Position numbers and translations under genes: made by a program. 64,000 bases of DNA. Origin: Methylobacterium sp. E-005. GTDB taxonomy: Bacteria; Pseudomonadota; Alphaproteobacteria; Rhizobiales; Beijerinckiaceae. Below the pieces are notes generated by a model. That model was not told the DNA's origin. It searched no databases and saw only the letters and a program-made list of their open reading frames with translations. How positions within the stretch are numbered: the first letter of the stretch is position 1; each line of letters begins with the position of its first letter. This document shows positions 1 to 8,940 of the stretch, piece by piece. Location: contig NZ_JAKSYG010000240.1 in NCBI RefSeq assembly GCF_022829725.1, positions 124,001-188,000 on the forward strand. The letters are read 5' to 3'.

Positions 1-395
1 GACGACGGAGCGCGGACATCGGGACCCACAGACTGTTATATCATTTCATCTTGCCGGTCCTGGAAGGGGAGGCAACCGCAGATCGTCCGCAGGCCGCGCG
101 CCGTCGCGCAACGTTACATCATTGCAACATTGGGGCAGGACAATTGCGCTGCCGTTAGCGCTGGCGCCAGGATTCGTGGTCCGAAGCGGCAGCGGAAAAG
201 GCGACCAAGCGCGCTTGGTTCAAGCATCGGCCCGCGAAAGCGTACCGACCGAGGGCGAGGTCGAGATGATCGAGGCGCCGTTCGACGCGCGAGCCCCCAT
301 GACGGCCGGTCGGGGCGAGACGCGCCCGGTCGAGCTTGTGCGGGCGGGCCATGGGTTTCCTGTCGCGGCGGGGACCGGAAGTCCGGCGCCGTGCG
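1..395. other. Intergenic left edge, no gene supported
   Basis: Frames here are open on both strands only because of the high GC content. They show no recognisable domain, and the longer ones are antisense to the MarR gene that ends at 396. The first 120 bases are slightly less GC-rich. I see no tRNA, hairpin or operator that I can defend. A gene running in from the left may have its downstream flank here. Confidence 0.5.
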
Positions 396-1028
396 TCAGG
401 CCGGCAGCCCCTCGGCCTCGTCGTCCACCTCGGCCTCGATCTCGGCATCGACGTCGGTCGACTCGCCGGCGGCGCCCGCCGCCTCGGCGAGGCCGCGGGC
501 GGCCTTGCGCAGGAGTTTGCGAAGCCGGCGGCGGTCGGTCTTGTCGAGATGGTCGAGCAACTCCGCCTCGACCTCCTCCTGGATCCGCTCGATCGCCTCG
601 GCCTTCGCGAGGCCCGCCGGGGTGAGCTGGACCCGGACCACGCGGCCGTCACCCGATTCGGCCCGGCGCTCGACGATGCCGAGGGCGGCGAGCCGGGTCA
701 CGGTCTTCGAAGCCGTGGGTGGCCGCACCCGGAGCAGGGCGGCGAGATCGCCCATCGTCATCGTGCCGGCGCTGGCGAGCGCCTGCACCACCTGCTCCTG
801 CCCGGCGAACAGGCCGAGCTTGGCGAGACGATCGCCCGTGCGGGCGCGGTGCAGGCGCGCCGCCTGAACCAGCGCCCAGCCGACGCTGCGGACGCCGGGC
901 GGCCGCATCTTCTTAGACGTCAGCTCCTGGGCCGCCGTCGCGCTGTCCTGACGATCACGTTTCTGCTTGTCGCCCACCGGAGCGCCCGCGTTTGTGCCGG
1001 CGGCCGCCGGGAGTTCCAGAGTCTGCAC
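396..1028 (-). CDS. MarR family transcriptional regulator
   Basis: A 210-residue winged-helix regulator. The MarR fold spans roughly residues 50-170: a dimerisation helix with AGQEQVVQALA, the recognition-helix segment LLRVRPPTASKTVTRLAALG, and a wing with RRAESGDGRVVRVQLTPAG. MarR proteins bind palindromic operators as dimers and usually repress nearby or distant genes in response to small ligands. The C-terminus (about 180-210) is a strongly acidic tail rich in Asp and Glu, which is not part of the core fold. The start is GTG at 1028 with a GGAG upstream; an internal Met near residue 41 would also keep the whole domain. The target is unknown, because the neighbours do not form an obvious efflux or catabolic operon. 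Confidence 0.85.
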   Translation of the reverse strand: MQTLELPAAAGTNAGAPVGDKQKRDRQDSATAAQELTSKKMRPPGVRSVGWALVQAARLHRARTGDRLAKLGLFAGQEQVVQALASAGTMTMGDLAALLRVRPPTASKTVTRLAALGIVERRAESGDGRVVRVQLTPAGLAKAEAIERIQEEVEAELLDHLDKTDRRRLRKLLRKAARGLAEAAGAAGESTDVDAEIEAEVDDEAEGLPA

Positions 1029-1110
1029 GATCCACTCCCATCACCGACCGCCCAGGACCCTGTGGCCGCGGCCAGTGACGGTGAGATGACGAGCGTGCGC
1101 CGGCCACCGC

Positions 1111-1500
1111 TCAGCAGTGCATCAGGCGTTGAAGACGATCGAGAATATCCTGGCCGGTACAGGGCCGTGCGATGAAGTCGGCGTGATCGGGCATGCGCGC
1201 GGGGTCCGGCGCCGCCCGACCGGAGACGATCAGGATCGGCAGCTGCGGGCGTGCCTCCGCGACCGAACTGGCGAGGTCGAATCCGTCCGTCTTGCCCGAG
1301 AGCTGCACGTCGGTGACGAGCCCGCAGATGTCCGGGCGCGCCTGGAGTATGCTGAGTGCCCGCTCGGCGGAGGCGCACTGGACGGTGTCGTAGCCGCCTT
1401 CCTCAAGCACGTCGCCGAGGTCCATGATCGTCAGGGCCTCATCCTCGACCAGGAGGATCACCGGCCGATCGCCACCCGAACCCGTCTGCTCACTCGCCAC
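1111..1500 (-). CDS. Single-domain response regulator (receiver only)
   Basis: A 129-residue stand-alone receiver domain with no output domain. The acidic pocket is in LLVEDE near residues 17-21, the phospho-acceptor is Asp64 in LVTDVQL, and Ser93 of IVSGR takes the Thr/Ser switch position. The usual invariant Lys before Pro (KPF) reads ARPC, so Arg112 replaces it. I chose the GTG at 1500 because GGAGGGAG lies just upstream; an upstream in-frame start at 1566 would add 22 residues without domain character. Single receivers of this type act in phosphorelays or are sinks for a sensor kinase. No kinase gene is adjacent, so the partner is elsewhere. Confidence 0.8.
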   Translation of the reverse strand: MASEQTGSGGDRPVILLVEDEALTIMDLGDVLEEGGYDTVQCASAERALSILQARPDICGLVTDVQLSGKTDGFDLASSVAEARPQLPILIVSGRAAPDPARMPDHADFIARPCTGQDILDRLQRLMHC

Positions 1501-1630
1501 TGTGCACTCCCTCCGGCAGCGTGCGGCTGCGAGGGCCGCCGCACGCGTCTTCAGCCTGAGGTCCAACTGCAGAAACGGTTCCGGGTTGCAGCCCGATACC
1601 GCCGGGGCTGCGAGCGATCGGCTCCTGTGT

Positions 1631-2896
1631 TCAGTTCGCCGCAGTCGCCTGCCCGGTCACCACCGCGACGACCGCGTCGATCAGCCGATCGAGCTCCGCG
1701 GCTCCGATGGTCAGCGCGGGCGTCAGATACACGATGTCGCCGAACGGCCGCACCCAGACGCCCCGGTCGAGGAGCCGCGTCTTGAGGGCGGCGAGGTCGG
1801 GGGCCTTGGCGAACTGGACCGCCCCGATGGCGCCGAGCACCCGGATATCGGCGATGCCGGGCACGGACCGCAGGTTTTCGAGCCCGTCCGCGAGCCGCGA
1901 CGCGATGGCCCGGGCCTGGTCGAGGCGCGGCTCGGTCTCGAACAGGTCGAGGCTGGCATTGGCGGCCGCGCAGGCCAGGGGATTGGCCATGAAGGTCGGG
2001 CCGTGCATCAGCGCGGCCGCGGGATCGTCGGACCAGAAGGCCTCGAACACCTCCGAGCGGGCGATGGTGGCGGCGAGTGCCAGGGTGCCGCCGGTCAGCG
2101 CCTTCGACAGGCACAGGATGTCGGGCACGATCCCGGCCTGCTCGCAGGCGAACAGGGTGCCGGTACGTCCGAAGCCGGTGAAGATCTCGTCGGCGATCAG
2201 CGGCAGGCCGTGGCGGCGGGCGAGGCGCGCCACGTTCGCCAGCACCTCGGGCGGGTGCATGCGCATGCCGCCTGCACCCTGGACAAGCGGCTCGACGATC
2301 ACGGCCGCCAGGGTTTCCCGGTGGGCCGCGAGGGTGGCGTCGAGCGCCTCGGTCTCGGCGGCCGTCCGCGGCAAGTCACAGAAAACCTGGGTCGGCAGGT
2401 AGGCGCCGAAGCGGCGATGCATGCCCTCCTCGGGATCGCAGACCGACATCGCCCCCATCGTGTCGCCGTGATAGCCGCCGCGGAAGGCGAGCACCTTCGT
2501 GCGGCCCTTCACCCCGCGGTTGAGCCACATCTGCGCGGCCATCTTGAGGGCGACCTCGACGGCGACCGAGCCCGAATCGCTGAAGAAAACGTGGTCGAGA
2601 TCGCCCGGCAGCAGGGCGGCGAGCCGGGCCGCCAGCCGCTCGGCCGGCTGATGGGTGAGGCCGCCGAACATCACGTGGGGCATCCGCGCCAGCTGGTCGG
2701 CGACGGCGGCGGCGATGTGGGGATGGTTGTAGCCGTGGACCGCCGTCCACCAGGAGGCGATGCCGTCCACGAGTTCGCGGCCGTCGGCGAGGACGATGCG
2801 GCTGCCCTGGGTCGCCACCGCTTCGAGGGGCGGGGGGGCGTTGCGCATCTGGGTGTAGGGCCGCCAGAGATGCGTGCGCGGGCGATCGGACGTCAT
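1631..2896 (-). CDS. bioA: Adenosylmethionine-8-amino-7-oxononanoate aminotransferase
   Basis: A class III PLP aminotransferase (421 aa, normal for BioA). It transfers the amino group of S-adenosylmethionine to 7-keto-8-aminopelargonate, giving 7,8-diaminopelargonate in biotin synthesis. The N-terminal HLWRPYTQM and the IASWWTAVHGYNHP segment are BioA hallmarks. The cofactor aspartate is in IADEIFTGFGRTG (Asp236) and the Schiff-base lysine is Lys265 in LCLSKALTGG. The gene is divergent from bioF with 87 bases between them. No bioB or bioD is in the window, so the pathway genes are split. I see no BioR-type TTATMKATAA box in the divergent spacer. Confidence 0.95.
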   Translation of the reverse strand: MTSDRPRTHLWRPYTQMRNAPPPLEAVATQGSRIVLADGRELVDGIASWWTAVHGYNHPHIAAAVADQLARMPHVMFGGLTHQPAERLAARLAALLPGDLDHVFFSDSGSVAVEVALKMAAQMWLNRGVKGRTKVLAFRGGYHGDTMGAMSVCDPEEGMHRRFGAYLPTQVFCDLPRTAAETEALDATLAAHRETLAAVIVEPLVQGAGGMRMHPPEVLANVARLARRHGLPLIADEIFTGFGRTGTLFACEQAGIVPDILCLSKALTGGTLALAATIARSEVFEAFWSDDPAAALMHGPTFMANPLACAAANASLDLFETEPRLDQARAIASRLADGLENLRSVPGIADIRVLGAIGAVQFAKAPDLAALKTRLLDRGVWVRPFGDIVYLTPALTIGAAELDRLIDAVVAVVTGQATAAN

Positions 2897-2983
2897 GCCG
2901 AGGGGATGCTAAGGCTCGTGCGCCGGGTCAAGGGCAGGGCACCCCGCTTGACACCCGCCCGGCCCGCGGCCTCATCCCACCGG

Positions 2984-4102
2984 ATGGACAGCCTCGACGC
3001 TTTCGCCCGCACCAAACTCGATGCCCTGGAATCCGGCAGCCTGCGCCGGCGCCTCGTGCCGACCGAGCGCGGGACCGGCGCGGCGGCGGCGCGGCGGGGC
3101 CGGGCGCTCGTCTCGTTCTCCTGCAACGACTATCTCGGCCTCTCGCACCACCCCCACGTGATCGCGGCCGCGCAGGCAGCGGCGGCGGCCTACGGCGCGG
3201 GCGCGGGCGGGTCCCGCCTCGTCACCGGCGACCATCCCTATCTCGGACAGCTCGAGGAACGGCTCGCGCGCCACAAGGGGGTGGAGGCCGCCCTCGTGTT
3301 CGGCAGCGGCTATCTCGCCAATCTCGGCATCACGCCGGCACTGGCCGGACGCGACGACCTGATCGTGCTGGACGAACTCTCCCATGCCTGCATGTGGGCC
3401 GGGGCGCGGCTGTCCGGGGCGCGGGTATTGACCTTCCGCCACAACGATCCCGCCGACCTCGCAGCGATCCTGGGGGCGAACCGCGCCCGGCACGGCCGGG
3501 CCCTGGTGCTGACCGAGCGGATCTTCAGCATGGACGGCGACCGGGCACCGCTGGCCGACATCCTGGCCGTCGCGCAGGACCACGATGCCTGGACGCTGGT
3601 GGACGACGCCCACGGGATCGGCGTGGTCGAGGACGGGCCCCGGGCGCCTTTGGAGATGGGCACCCTGTCGAAGGCGCTGGGCTCCTATGGCGGCTATCTG
3701 TGCGCCTCGCGCCCGGTGATCGACCTGATGGTGAGCCGCGCCCGCAGCTTCGTCTACACGACCGGCCTGCCGCCGGCCTCGGCCGCCGCCGCCCTGGAGG
3801 CCCTGACGATTTTGGAGGCGGAGCCGGAGCGGCGCGCCCGGCCCCTCGACCTCGCCCGGCGCTTCACCGCCCGGCTGGGCCTGCCCGAGGCCGAGAGCGC
3901 CGTCGTGCCGGTGCTGGTCGGGGAGGCGCAGCGCGCCCTCGAGATCTCGGCGGCCCTGGAGGCGCAGGGCTACCTCGTCGTGGCGATCCGCCCGCCGACC
4001 GTGCCGGCCGGGACCGCGCGGCTGCGGGTCGCCTTCTCGGCCGCCCACGACGCCGCGCAGGTCGACGGCCTCGCCGCGGCTCTGACGGCCCTGATCGGCT
4101 GA
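2984..4102 (+). CDS. bioF: 8-amino-7-oxononanoate synthase
   Basis: An alpha-oxoamine synthase of 372 residues. It condenses pimeloyl-ACP or pimeloyl-CoA with alanine, releasing CO2, to give 7-keto-8-aminopelargonate in biotin synthesis. The sequence shows FSCNDYLGLSHHP, the cofactor-binding LVDDAHGIGV (Asp207/208, His210) and the PLP lysine Lys230 in GTLSKALGSYGGY. The ATG at 2984 begins MDSLDAF, the normal N-terminus for this family; the long open frame upstream is antisense to bioA and should not be included. The product feeds directly into BioA, encoded on the opposite strand. Confidence 0.95.
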   Translation: MDSLDAFARTKLDALESGSLRRRLVPTERGTGAAAARRGRALVSFSCNDYLGLSHHPHVIAAAQAAAAAYGAGAGGSRLVTGDHPYLGQLEERLARHKGVEAALVFGSGYLANLGITPALAGRDDLIVLDELSHACMWAGARLSGARVLTFRHNDPADLAAILGANRARHGRALVLTERIFSMDGDRAPLADILAVAQDHDAWTLVDDAHGIGVVEDGPRAPLEMGTLSKALGSYGGYLCASRPVIDLMVSRARSFVYTTGLPPASAAAALEALTILEAEPERRARPLDLARRFTARLGLPEAESAVVPVLVGEAQRALEISAALEAQGYLVVAIRPPTVPAGTARLRVAFSAAHDAAQVDGLAAALTALIG

Positions 4103-4222
4103 CGCCGCACGCTTTCCGTCGACCGCGCCGGCCCCTATACCGCTGATCCGACGCGTTTCGCGCAGCCAAAACCCGGTCCGGCACAGCCGAGATCGGGACA
4201 GGATCATCGAGAGGACAACGCC

Positions 4223-4732
4223 ATGGACGCCACCGCGCTGCGAGCCCTCCAGGCTCCGATCAAGGATAAGTACCGCGCGGCTCCGGATGCGGCGGTCGTC
4301 ACCTTGAAGGCCAAAGGCACGCTCGACGACACCAAGATCGCCTGCAAGGTCGAGACCGGCCGGGCGATCGCCGAGGCCGGGCTCCATCCGGCGACCGGCG
4401 GGTCCGGGATGGAACTGTGCTCGGGCGACATGCTGCTGGAGGCCTTGGTCGCCTGCGCGGGCGTGACGCTGAAGGCGGTGGCGACCGCGCTCGAGATCCC
4501 GCTGCGGGCCGGCACGGTCAGCGCCGAGGGCGATCTCGATTTCCGGGGCACATTGGGCGTCGACAAGGAGGCGCCGGTGGGATTTCGCAACATCCGCCTG
4601 TTCTTCCAGCTCGATACCGATGCCTCGGACGAGAAGCTGGCGCAGCTTCTGAAGCTCACCGAGCGCTACTGCGTTGTGTTCCAGACGCTCAACCACAAGC
4701 CCGAGCTGTCGGTGGCGGCCACCACGGCCTGA
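4223..4732 (+). CDS. OsmC/Ohr family protein
   Basis: A 169-residue OsmC-fold protein. Family members are thiol peroxidases that reduce organic or inorganic peroxides. The two conserved cysteines appear at about Cys78 in LEALVACAG and Cys150 in LTERYCVVFQTL; a third, Cys66, is in MELCSGD. Length is slightly above the typical 140 because of an N-terminal extension. It lies 13 bases ahead of a methyltransferase gene, so the two are probably co-transcribed. Whether it is an OsmC or an Ohr subtype cannot be settled by eye; the spacing fits a general OsmC-like protein better than canonical Ohr. Confidence 0.85.
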   Translation: MDATALRALQAPIKDKYRAAPDAAVVTLKAKGTLDDTKIACKVETGRAIAEAGLHPATGGSGMELCSGDMLLEALVACAGVTLKAVATALEIPLRAGTVSAEGDLDFRGTLGVDKEAPVGFRNIRLFFQLDTDASDEKLAQLLKLTERYCVVFQTLNHKPELSVAATTA

Positions 4733-4745
4733 GGGAGGATCGGAC

Positions 4746-5600
4746 ATGGCGGGCGGCATCACGCAGACCGAGTACTGGAACGGCGAGGTCGGCACGCGCT
4801 GGGCCCGCAACCAGGCGGTGCTCGACGCGGTGTTCGCGCCGCTGACCGAGGCGCTGTTCGCCCGTGCTGGGCTGAGGTCCGGGGCCTCGGTGCTCGATAT
4901 CGGCTGCGGCTCCGGCGCGACGACCCTCGAGGCCGCACGCCGGGTCGGGGCCGCCGGCCGCGTCACGGGGGCGGATATCTCGGCGCCGCTCCTCGCGGTC
5001 GCCCGGGGTCGCGGCGGCGAAGCCCCCGGCGGCGCCCCGGTCACCTTCCTCGAGGCCGACGTGGAACAGGCCGACCTCGGCAGCTTCGACGCGGCCCTGT
5101 CCCGCTTCGGGGTGATGTTCTTCCCGGAATCGCCCCGCGCCTTCGGCAACATCCGCCGGATGCTGCGGCCGGGCGGACAGCTGACCTTCCTGTGCTGGCG
5201 CAGCTTGCCCGAGAATCTGTGGGTTCAGGTGCCGCGCGAGGCGGTGATACCGCTGCTGCCCGAGGTGCCGCCGCCCCCGGCGCCCGATACGCCGGGGCCG
5301 TTCCGCTTCGCCGATGCGGAGGCGCTCGGCGCTCTGCTGAGAAGCGCCGGCTTCGGGACCGTCGCCTGTGAGCCGGTGGACCGGGATGTCGTGCTCGGCC
5401 GGGGCGAAACCGACGCGGAGGCCGCCGGGGCGGCGGCCCATGTCGCGCTGAACCTCGGCCCGAGTTCCCATCTCGTCCGCCAGGCCGAACCCGATCTCCG
5501 GGCGCGGGCCGAGGCTGCGGTGACCGAGGCCCTGCGCCGGCACGCGTCGGGCGGCACGGTGGCCCTGCGCGCGGCGTGCTGGCTCGTTCAGGCTGGGTGA
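4746..5600 (+). CDS. Class I SAM-dependent methyltransferase
   Basis: A 284-residue Rossmann-fold methyltransferase. Motif I is VLDIGCGSGATT near residues 49-60, followed by ADIS (acidic loop) and FLEADVEQADL; the post-motif segment RMLRPGGQLTFLCWR is typical of UbiE/Methyltransf_11 proteins. The substrate is not identifiable. The ATG at 4746 is preceded by GGGAGGAT, a strong ribosome binding site, and lies just after the OsmC stop. The shared operon hints at a stress-linked role, but that is inference only. Confidence 0.85.
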   Translation: MAGGITQTEYWNGEVGTRWARNQAVLDAVFAPLTEALFARAGLRSGASVLDIGCGSGATTLEAARRVGAAGRVTGADISAPLLAVARGRGGEAPGGAPVTFLEADVEQADLGSFDAALSRFGVMFFPESPRAFGNIRRMLRPGGQLTFLCWRSLPENLWVQVPREAVIPLLPEVPPPPAPDTPGPFRFADAEALGALLRSAGFGTVACEPVDRDVVLGRGETDAEAAGAAAHVALNLGPSSHLVRQAEPDLRARAEAAVTEALRRHASGGTVALRAACWLVQAG

Positions 5601-5711
5601 CGGGCCGCGCTTCATCGGACCCGCGCCCCTTTCCCGGACAGGTGGAGCGACAGCGGAACCTGATCCGGGAGCCAGCACAGGACCCGCTGCGAAACGGCTC
5701 CTGTCCCTTCT

Positions 5712-7310
5712 TTAGAGACCCAGCGCACCACCATCCGAACGCGGATCGTGCGTGGCCTCGATCCGCCCATTGCGTGGGTGGCGCACCAGCATCCCGGCAT
5801 GGCCCAACGAATCGATGTAGGGCCCGCCCAGCTCCTCGATCTCGTGGCCGAGCCGCCCCAAAGCCGCGATGCAGGCCGGATCGAACCGGTCCTCTACCTT
5901 CACGCTGAGCGAGGGCGCGCCCCAGGTCCGGCCGTAGAGGAGGCGCGGGGCGTCGACGGCGTCGGCGACCGACATCCCGTAATCGGCGTAGCGGCTGAAG
6001 ATCTGCGCCTGGAATTGCGGCTGTCCGTCGCCGCCCATGCTGCCGTAGCTCATCACCCGTCCGTCGTCGAAGGCGGCGAGCGCCGGGATCAGGGTGTGGA
6101 ACGGGCGTCGGCCCGGCTCCAGCGGGTTCACGGCGTTCGGGTCGAGGGAGAACGACATGCCCCGGTTCTGCCAGCAGATCCCGGTGGACGGCAGCACCGT
6201 GCCGGAGCCGTATTCCCAGTAGACCGACTGGATGTAGGAGACCGCGAGCCCGTCTCCGTCGATCGCCCCCATCCAGACCGTGTCACCGTGGCCCGGATCG
6301 GGCAGGGGCACTTGGGCGGCGCGGCGCATGTCCACCTGCGCGGCTTCGCGGGCGAGGCGCTCGGGGGTCAGGAAGGCGGCGGGGTCATGCCGCAGGCGGC
6401 TGAAGTCGGTGACGACCCGGTCGCGGATTGCGAAGGCCCGCTTCGTCGCCTCGATCAGCCCGTGGTAGTGGGCGGTGGTCTCGGGCTCGGCGACGTTCAG
6501 CCGGTCGAAGATGCCGAGGATCAGCAGCGCTGCGAGCCCCTGGGTCGGCGGCGGGAAGTTGTAGAGCGTCGCGTCGCGGCGGCGGATCGACAGGGGCGCC
6601 CGCTCGACCGCCGCGAAGGCTTCGAGATCCGCTCGCGTCACCGGCGCGCCGAGGCGTTCCAGATCGGCGGCGATCTCACGACCGATATCGCCCCGGTAGA
6701 AGTCGCCGAGACCCGCGTGGGCAAGCTGCTCCAGCGTGGCGGCGAGCCGGGGGAGGGCGCGGATCTCGCCCGCCGGGTAGGGTTTGCCGTCCTTCAGGAA
6801 GGTCGCGGAGAAGTTTGGCGCATCGTGGAGTGTGTCGAGCTCCTGGGGGACGTAGCGTGCCTCCGAGGGCGAGACTGGCACGCCCTCCCGTGCCTGCTTG
6901 ATCGCGTCCGCCAGCAGCATCTCCAGGGGCAGGCGGCCGCCCAGCGCCCGCGCCAGCTCCAGGGCAAGGCGCCAGCCGCCGACCGCGCCGGCCACCGTCA
7001 CCATGGCGTCGGGGCCCCGCGCGGGGATCGCGTCGAGTTCCTTCTCGCGGTAGCGCTGGATCGTGGCGAGGCGCCCGGCCGGGCCGCAGGCCTCGATCCC
7101 GCGCACGCGGCCCCCACGCTCGCGCACCAACCAGAACCCGTCGCCGCCGATGCCGTTCATGTGCGGGTAGACCACCGCGATGGAGGCGGCCATCGCCACC
7201 ATCGCCTCGATCGCGTTGCCGCCCTGGGCCAGCACGGTCTGGCCGGCCCGCGCGGCCAGATGGTGGGGCGCGGCGACGGCGGCGGCGGTGAAGACGGGGG
7301 TCTCGGGCAT
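5712..7310 (-). CDS. Gamma-glutamyltransferase-like Ntn-hydrolase
   Basis: A 532-residue gamma-glutamyltransferase family protein. These are made as one chain that cleaves itself before a conserved Thr, which becomes the N-terminal nucleophile of the small subunit. That Thr is visible as Thr344 in GHGDTVWMGAID, with SYIQSVYWEYGSG downstream. The large-subunit start GGNAIEAMVAMAASIAVVYP and NGIGGDGFW are typical. No signal peptide is apparent, unlike periplasmic GGT of E. coli, so this probably belongs to the cytoplasmic GGT-like or acylase subgroup; glutathione activity is not assured. It is divergent from an OprB porin gene. Confidence 0.88.
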   Translation of the reverse strand: MPETPVFTAAAVAAPHHLAARAGQTVLAQGGNAIEAMVAMAASIAVVYPHMNGIGGDGFWLVRERGGRVRGIEACGPAGRLATIQRYREKELDAIPARGPDAMVTVAGAVGGWRLALELARALGGRLPLEMLLADAIKQAREGVPVSPSEARYVPQELDTLHDAPNFSATFLKDGKPYPAGEIRALPRLAATLEQLAHAGLGDFYRGDIGREIAADLERLGAPVTRADLEAFAAVERAPLSIRRRDATLYNFPPPTQGLAALLILGIFDRLNVAEPETTAHYHGLIEATKRAFAIRDRVVTDFSRLRHDPAAFLTPERLAREAAQVDMRRAAQVPLPDPGHGDTVWMGAIDGDGLAVSYIQSVYWEYGSGTVLPSTGICWQNRGMSFSLDPNAVNPLEPGRRPFHTLIPALAAFDDGRVMSYGSMGGDGQPQFQAQIFSRYADYGMSVADAVDAPRLLYGRTWGAPSLSVKVEDRFDPACIAALGRLGHEIEELGGPYIDSLGHAGMLVRHPRNGRIEATHDPRSDGGALGL

Positions 7311-7431
7311 CGCGGCTCCTGTGGTGTCCGGGCCGCAGGGTTAGGCGACCGTGCCGATCCTGCAAAGGGCGGGCGGATACAAGATTTCCTCCATGCTATG
7401 CTGCGCCGGTCCCGTCCCGCAGAAGCGGCCG

Positions 7432-8883
7432 ATGTTCCGGAAGCTCACGCCCCGTCTCGCGTTCGGCCTCGGCTTGGCGGCCATGCCAGCCGCGGCGCAG
7501 CAGCATGCGCCGAGTGTTTTCGAGGGCGCAGGCGACGACCCGCGCATTTCGGTCTCGCAGCCGGAGACCACCAGCCAAGCGTCGGGGGGCTTCGTCCGCT
7601 CGGTCGAGCCCTATCTCGGCCCGCTGGGCGATCCCCTCGGGATCCGGACGGTGCTGAAGGAACGCGGCATCGCGTACAGCCTGACCTACATCGTCGACGT
7701 CCTCGGCAATCCGGTCGGCGGCCTGCGCCAGGGCGCGATCGTCGAGGACCGTTTGAACCTGCGGCTCAATCTCGACCTCGACCGGCTGGCGGGGTGGGCG
7801 GGGGCGACGGTCCACGCCAACGCCTACTTCATCCACGGCACCGGCCTGTCGCGCTACTATGTGGGCAACCTGCTGACCACGAGCGTCATCGAGGCGCTGC
7901 CCGCATCGCGGCTCTACGTGCTCTGGTTCGACCAGAGCCTGATGGACGGCCAGCTCGGCATCCGCATCGGCCAGCAGGCCGCCGATACCGAGTTCTTCGT
8001 CAGCCAGACCGCGACCCTGTTCGTGAACTCCACCTTCGGTTGGCCGGCGATCACCGGGCTCGACCTGCCGAGCGGCGGCCCGGCCTATCCGCTCGCGGCC
8101 CCGGCGATCCGGGCCAAGTACGTGCCCGGCAACGGCTTCTCCCTTCAGGTCGGGCTCTACGACGGCGACCCGGCCGGGGCGAACCGGCCGGGCCAGGATC
8201 CGGAGGCGCAGCGACTCGACCGGACCGGCACGAATTTCCGCCTCAACGATCCGGCCCTGTTCATCGCGGAGGCGACCTACGCCTACAACATCGCGCCGGG
8301 CTCCAGGGGCCTGCCGGGCGACATCACCCTCGGCGGCTGGCAGCATGTCGGCCGCTTCGACAGCCTGCGCTTCGACATCACCGGCGTGCCGCTGGCAGAC
8401 CCGAACGCCACCGGGATCGGCCGGCCGGTGCGCGGCAATGCCGGGCTCTACGCCATCTACGATCAGACCCTGTACCGGGAGTCGGGCAAGGACGATGAGG
8501 GTCTCGGCTTCTTCGTGCGCGCCGCGTGGTCGCCGACCCGGTCCAGCCTGATCGACGCCTACGTGGATACCGGGCTCGCCTACAAGGGCCTGTTCGAGGG
8601 CCGTGACGACGACACGCTGGGCATCGGCTTCGCCTATGCCCGGATCAGCGACGAGGCTCAGCGGTCGGACCGGGACACGATCCTCTATACCGGCCTGCCG
8701 ATGCCCCGGCGCCGGGCCGAGCGGGTGCTGGAGGCGACCTATCAGGCCGTGGTCGTGCCGGGCTTCACGGTGCAGCCAGACGCGCAGTACATCATCCGCC
8801 CGGGCGCGGGCGTCGCCGGTCCGGACGGCCGCCGACTGCGCAACGCGGCGGTGCTCGGGCTGCGCGCGACCGTGCAGTACTGA
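7432..8883 (+). CDS. Carbohydrate-selective porin, OprB family
   Basis: An outer-membrane porin of 483 residues. The start at 7432 gives a clean signal peptide (Met-Phe-Arg-Lys, a hydrophobic core, cleavage after AAAQ or nearby); the open frame begins 27 codons earlier but has no signal there. OprB features include ERGIAYSLTYIVDVLGNP, repeated amphipathic beta-strand segments such as GATVHANAYFIHGTG, the conserved IGQQAADTEFF and FVNSTFGWP. OprB porins let sugars diffuse across the outer membrane; here the substrate is unknown. No transporter or catabolic gene for sugars is adjacent. Confidence 0.88.
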   Translation: MFRKLTPRLAFGLGLAAMPAAAQQHAPSVFEGAGDDPRISVSQPETTSQASGGFVRSVEPYLGPLGDPLGIRTVLKERGIAYSLTYIVDVLGNPVGGLRQGAIVEDRLNLRLNLDLDRLAGWAGATVHANAYFIHGTGLSRYYVGNLLTTSVIEALPASRLYVLWFDQSLMDGQLGIRIGQQAADTEFFVSQTATLFVNSTFGWPAITGLDLPSGGPAYPLAAPAIRAKYVPGNGFSLQVGLYDGDPAGANRPGQDPEAQRLDRTGTNFRLNDPALFIAEATYAYNIAPGSRGLPGDITLGGWQHVGRFDSLRFDITGVPLADPNATGIGRPVRGNAGLYAIYDQTLYRESGKDDEGLGFFVRAAWSPTRSSLIDAYVDTGLAYKGLFEGRDDDTLGIGFAYARISDEAQRSDRDTILYTGLPMPRRRAERVLEATYQAVVVPGFTVQPDAQYIIRPGAGVAGPDGRRLRNAAVLGLRATVQY

Positions 8884-8940
8884 CCCGCTCTGCGACGGCG
8901 GCACAGGGAACGGTCCCGGCGCCCCGCCTCTTTCCAAATC

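Noticed and set aside
5748..8498. A 916-codon open frame on the plus strand
   Set aside because: Most of it is antisense to the GGT-like gene; the protein is Arg/Gly/Pro-rich without domains, as expected from GC-rich coding DNA read on the wrong strand.
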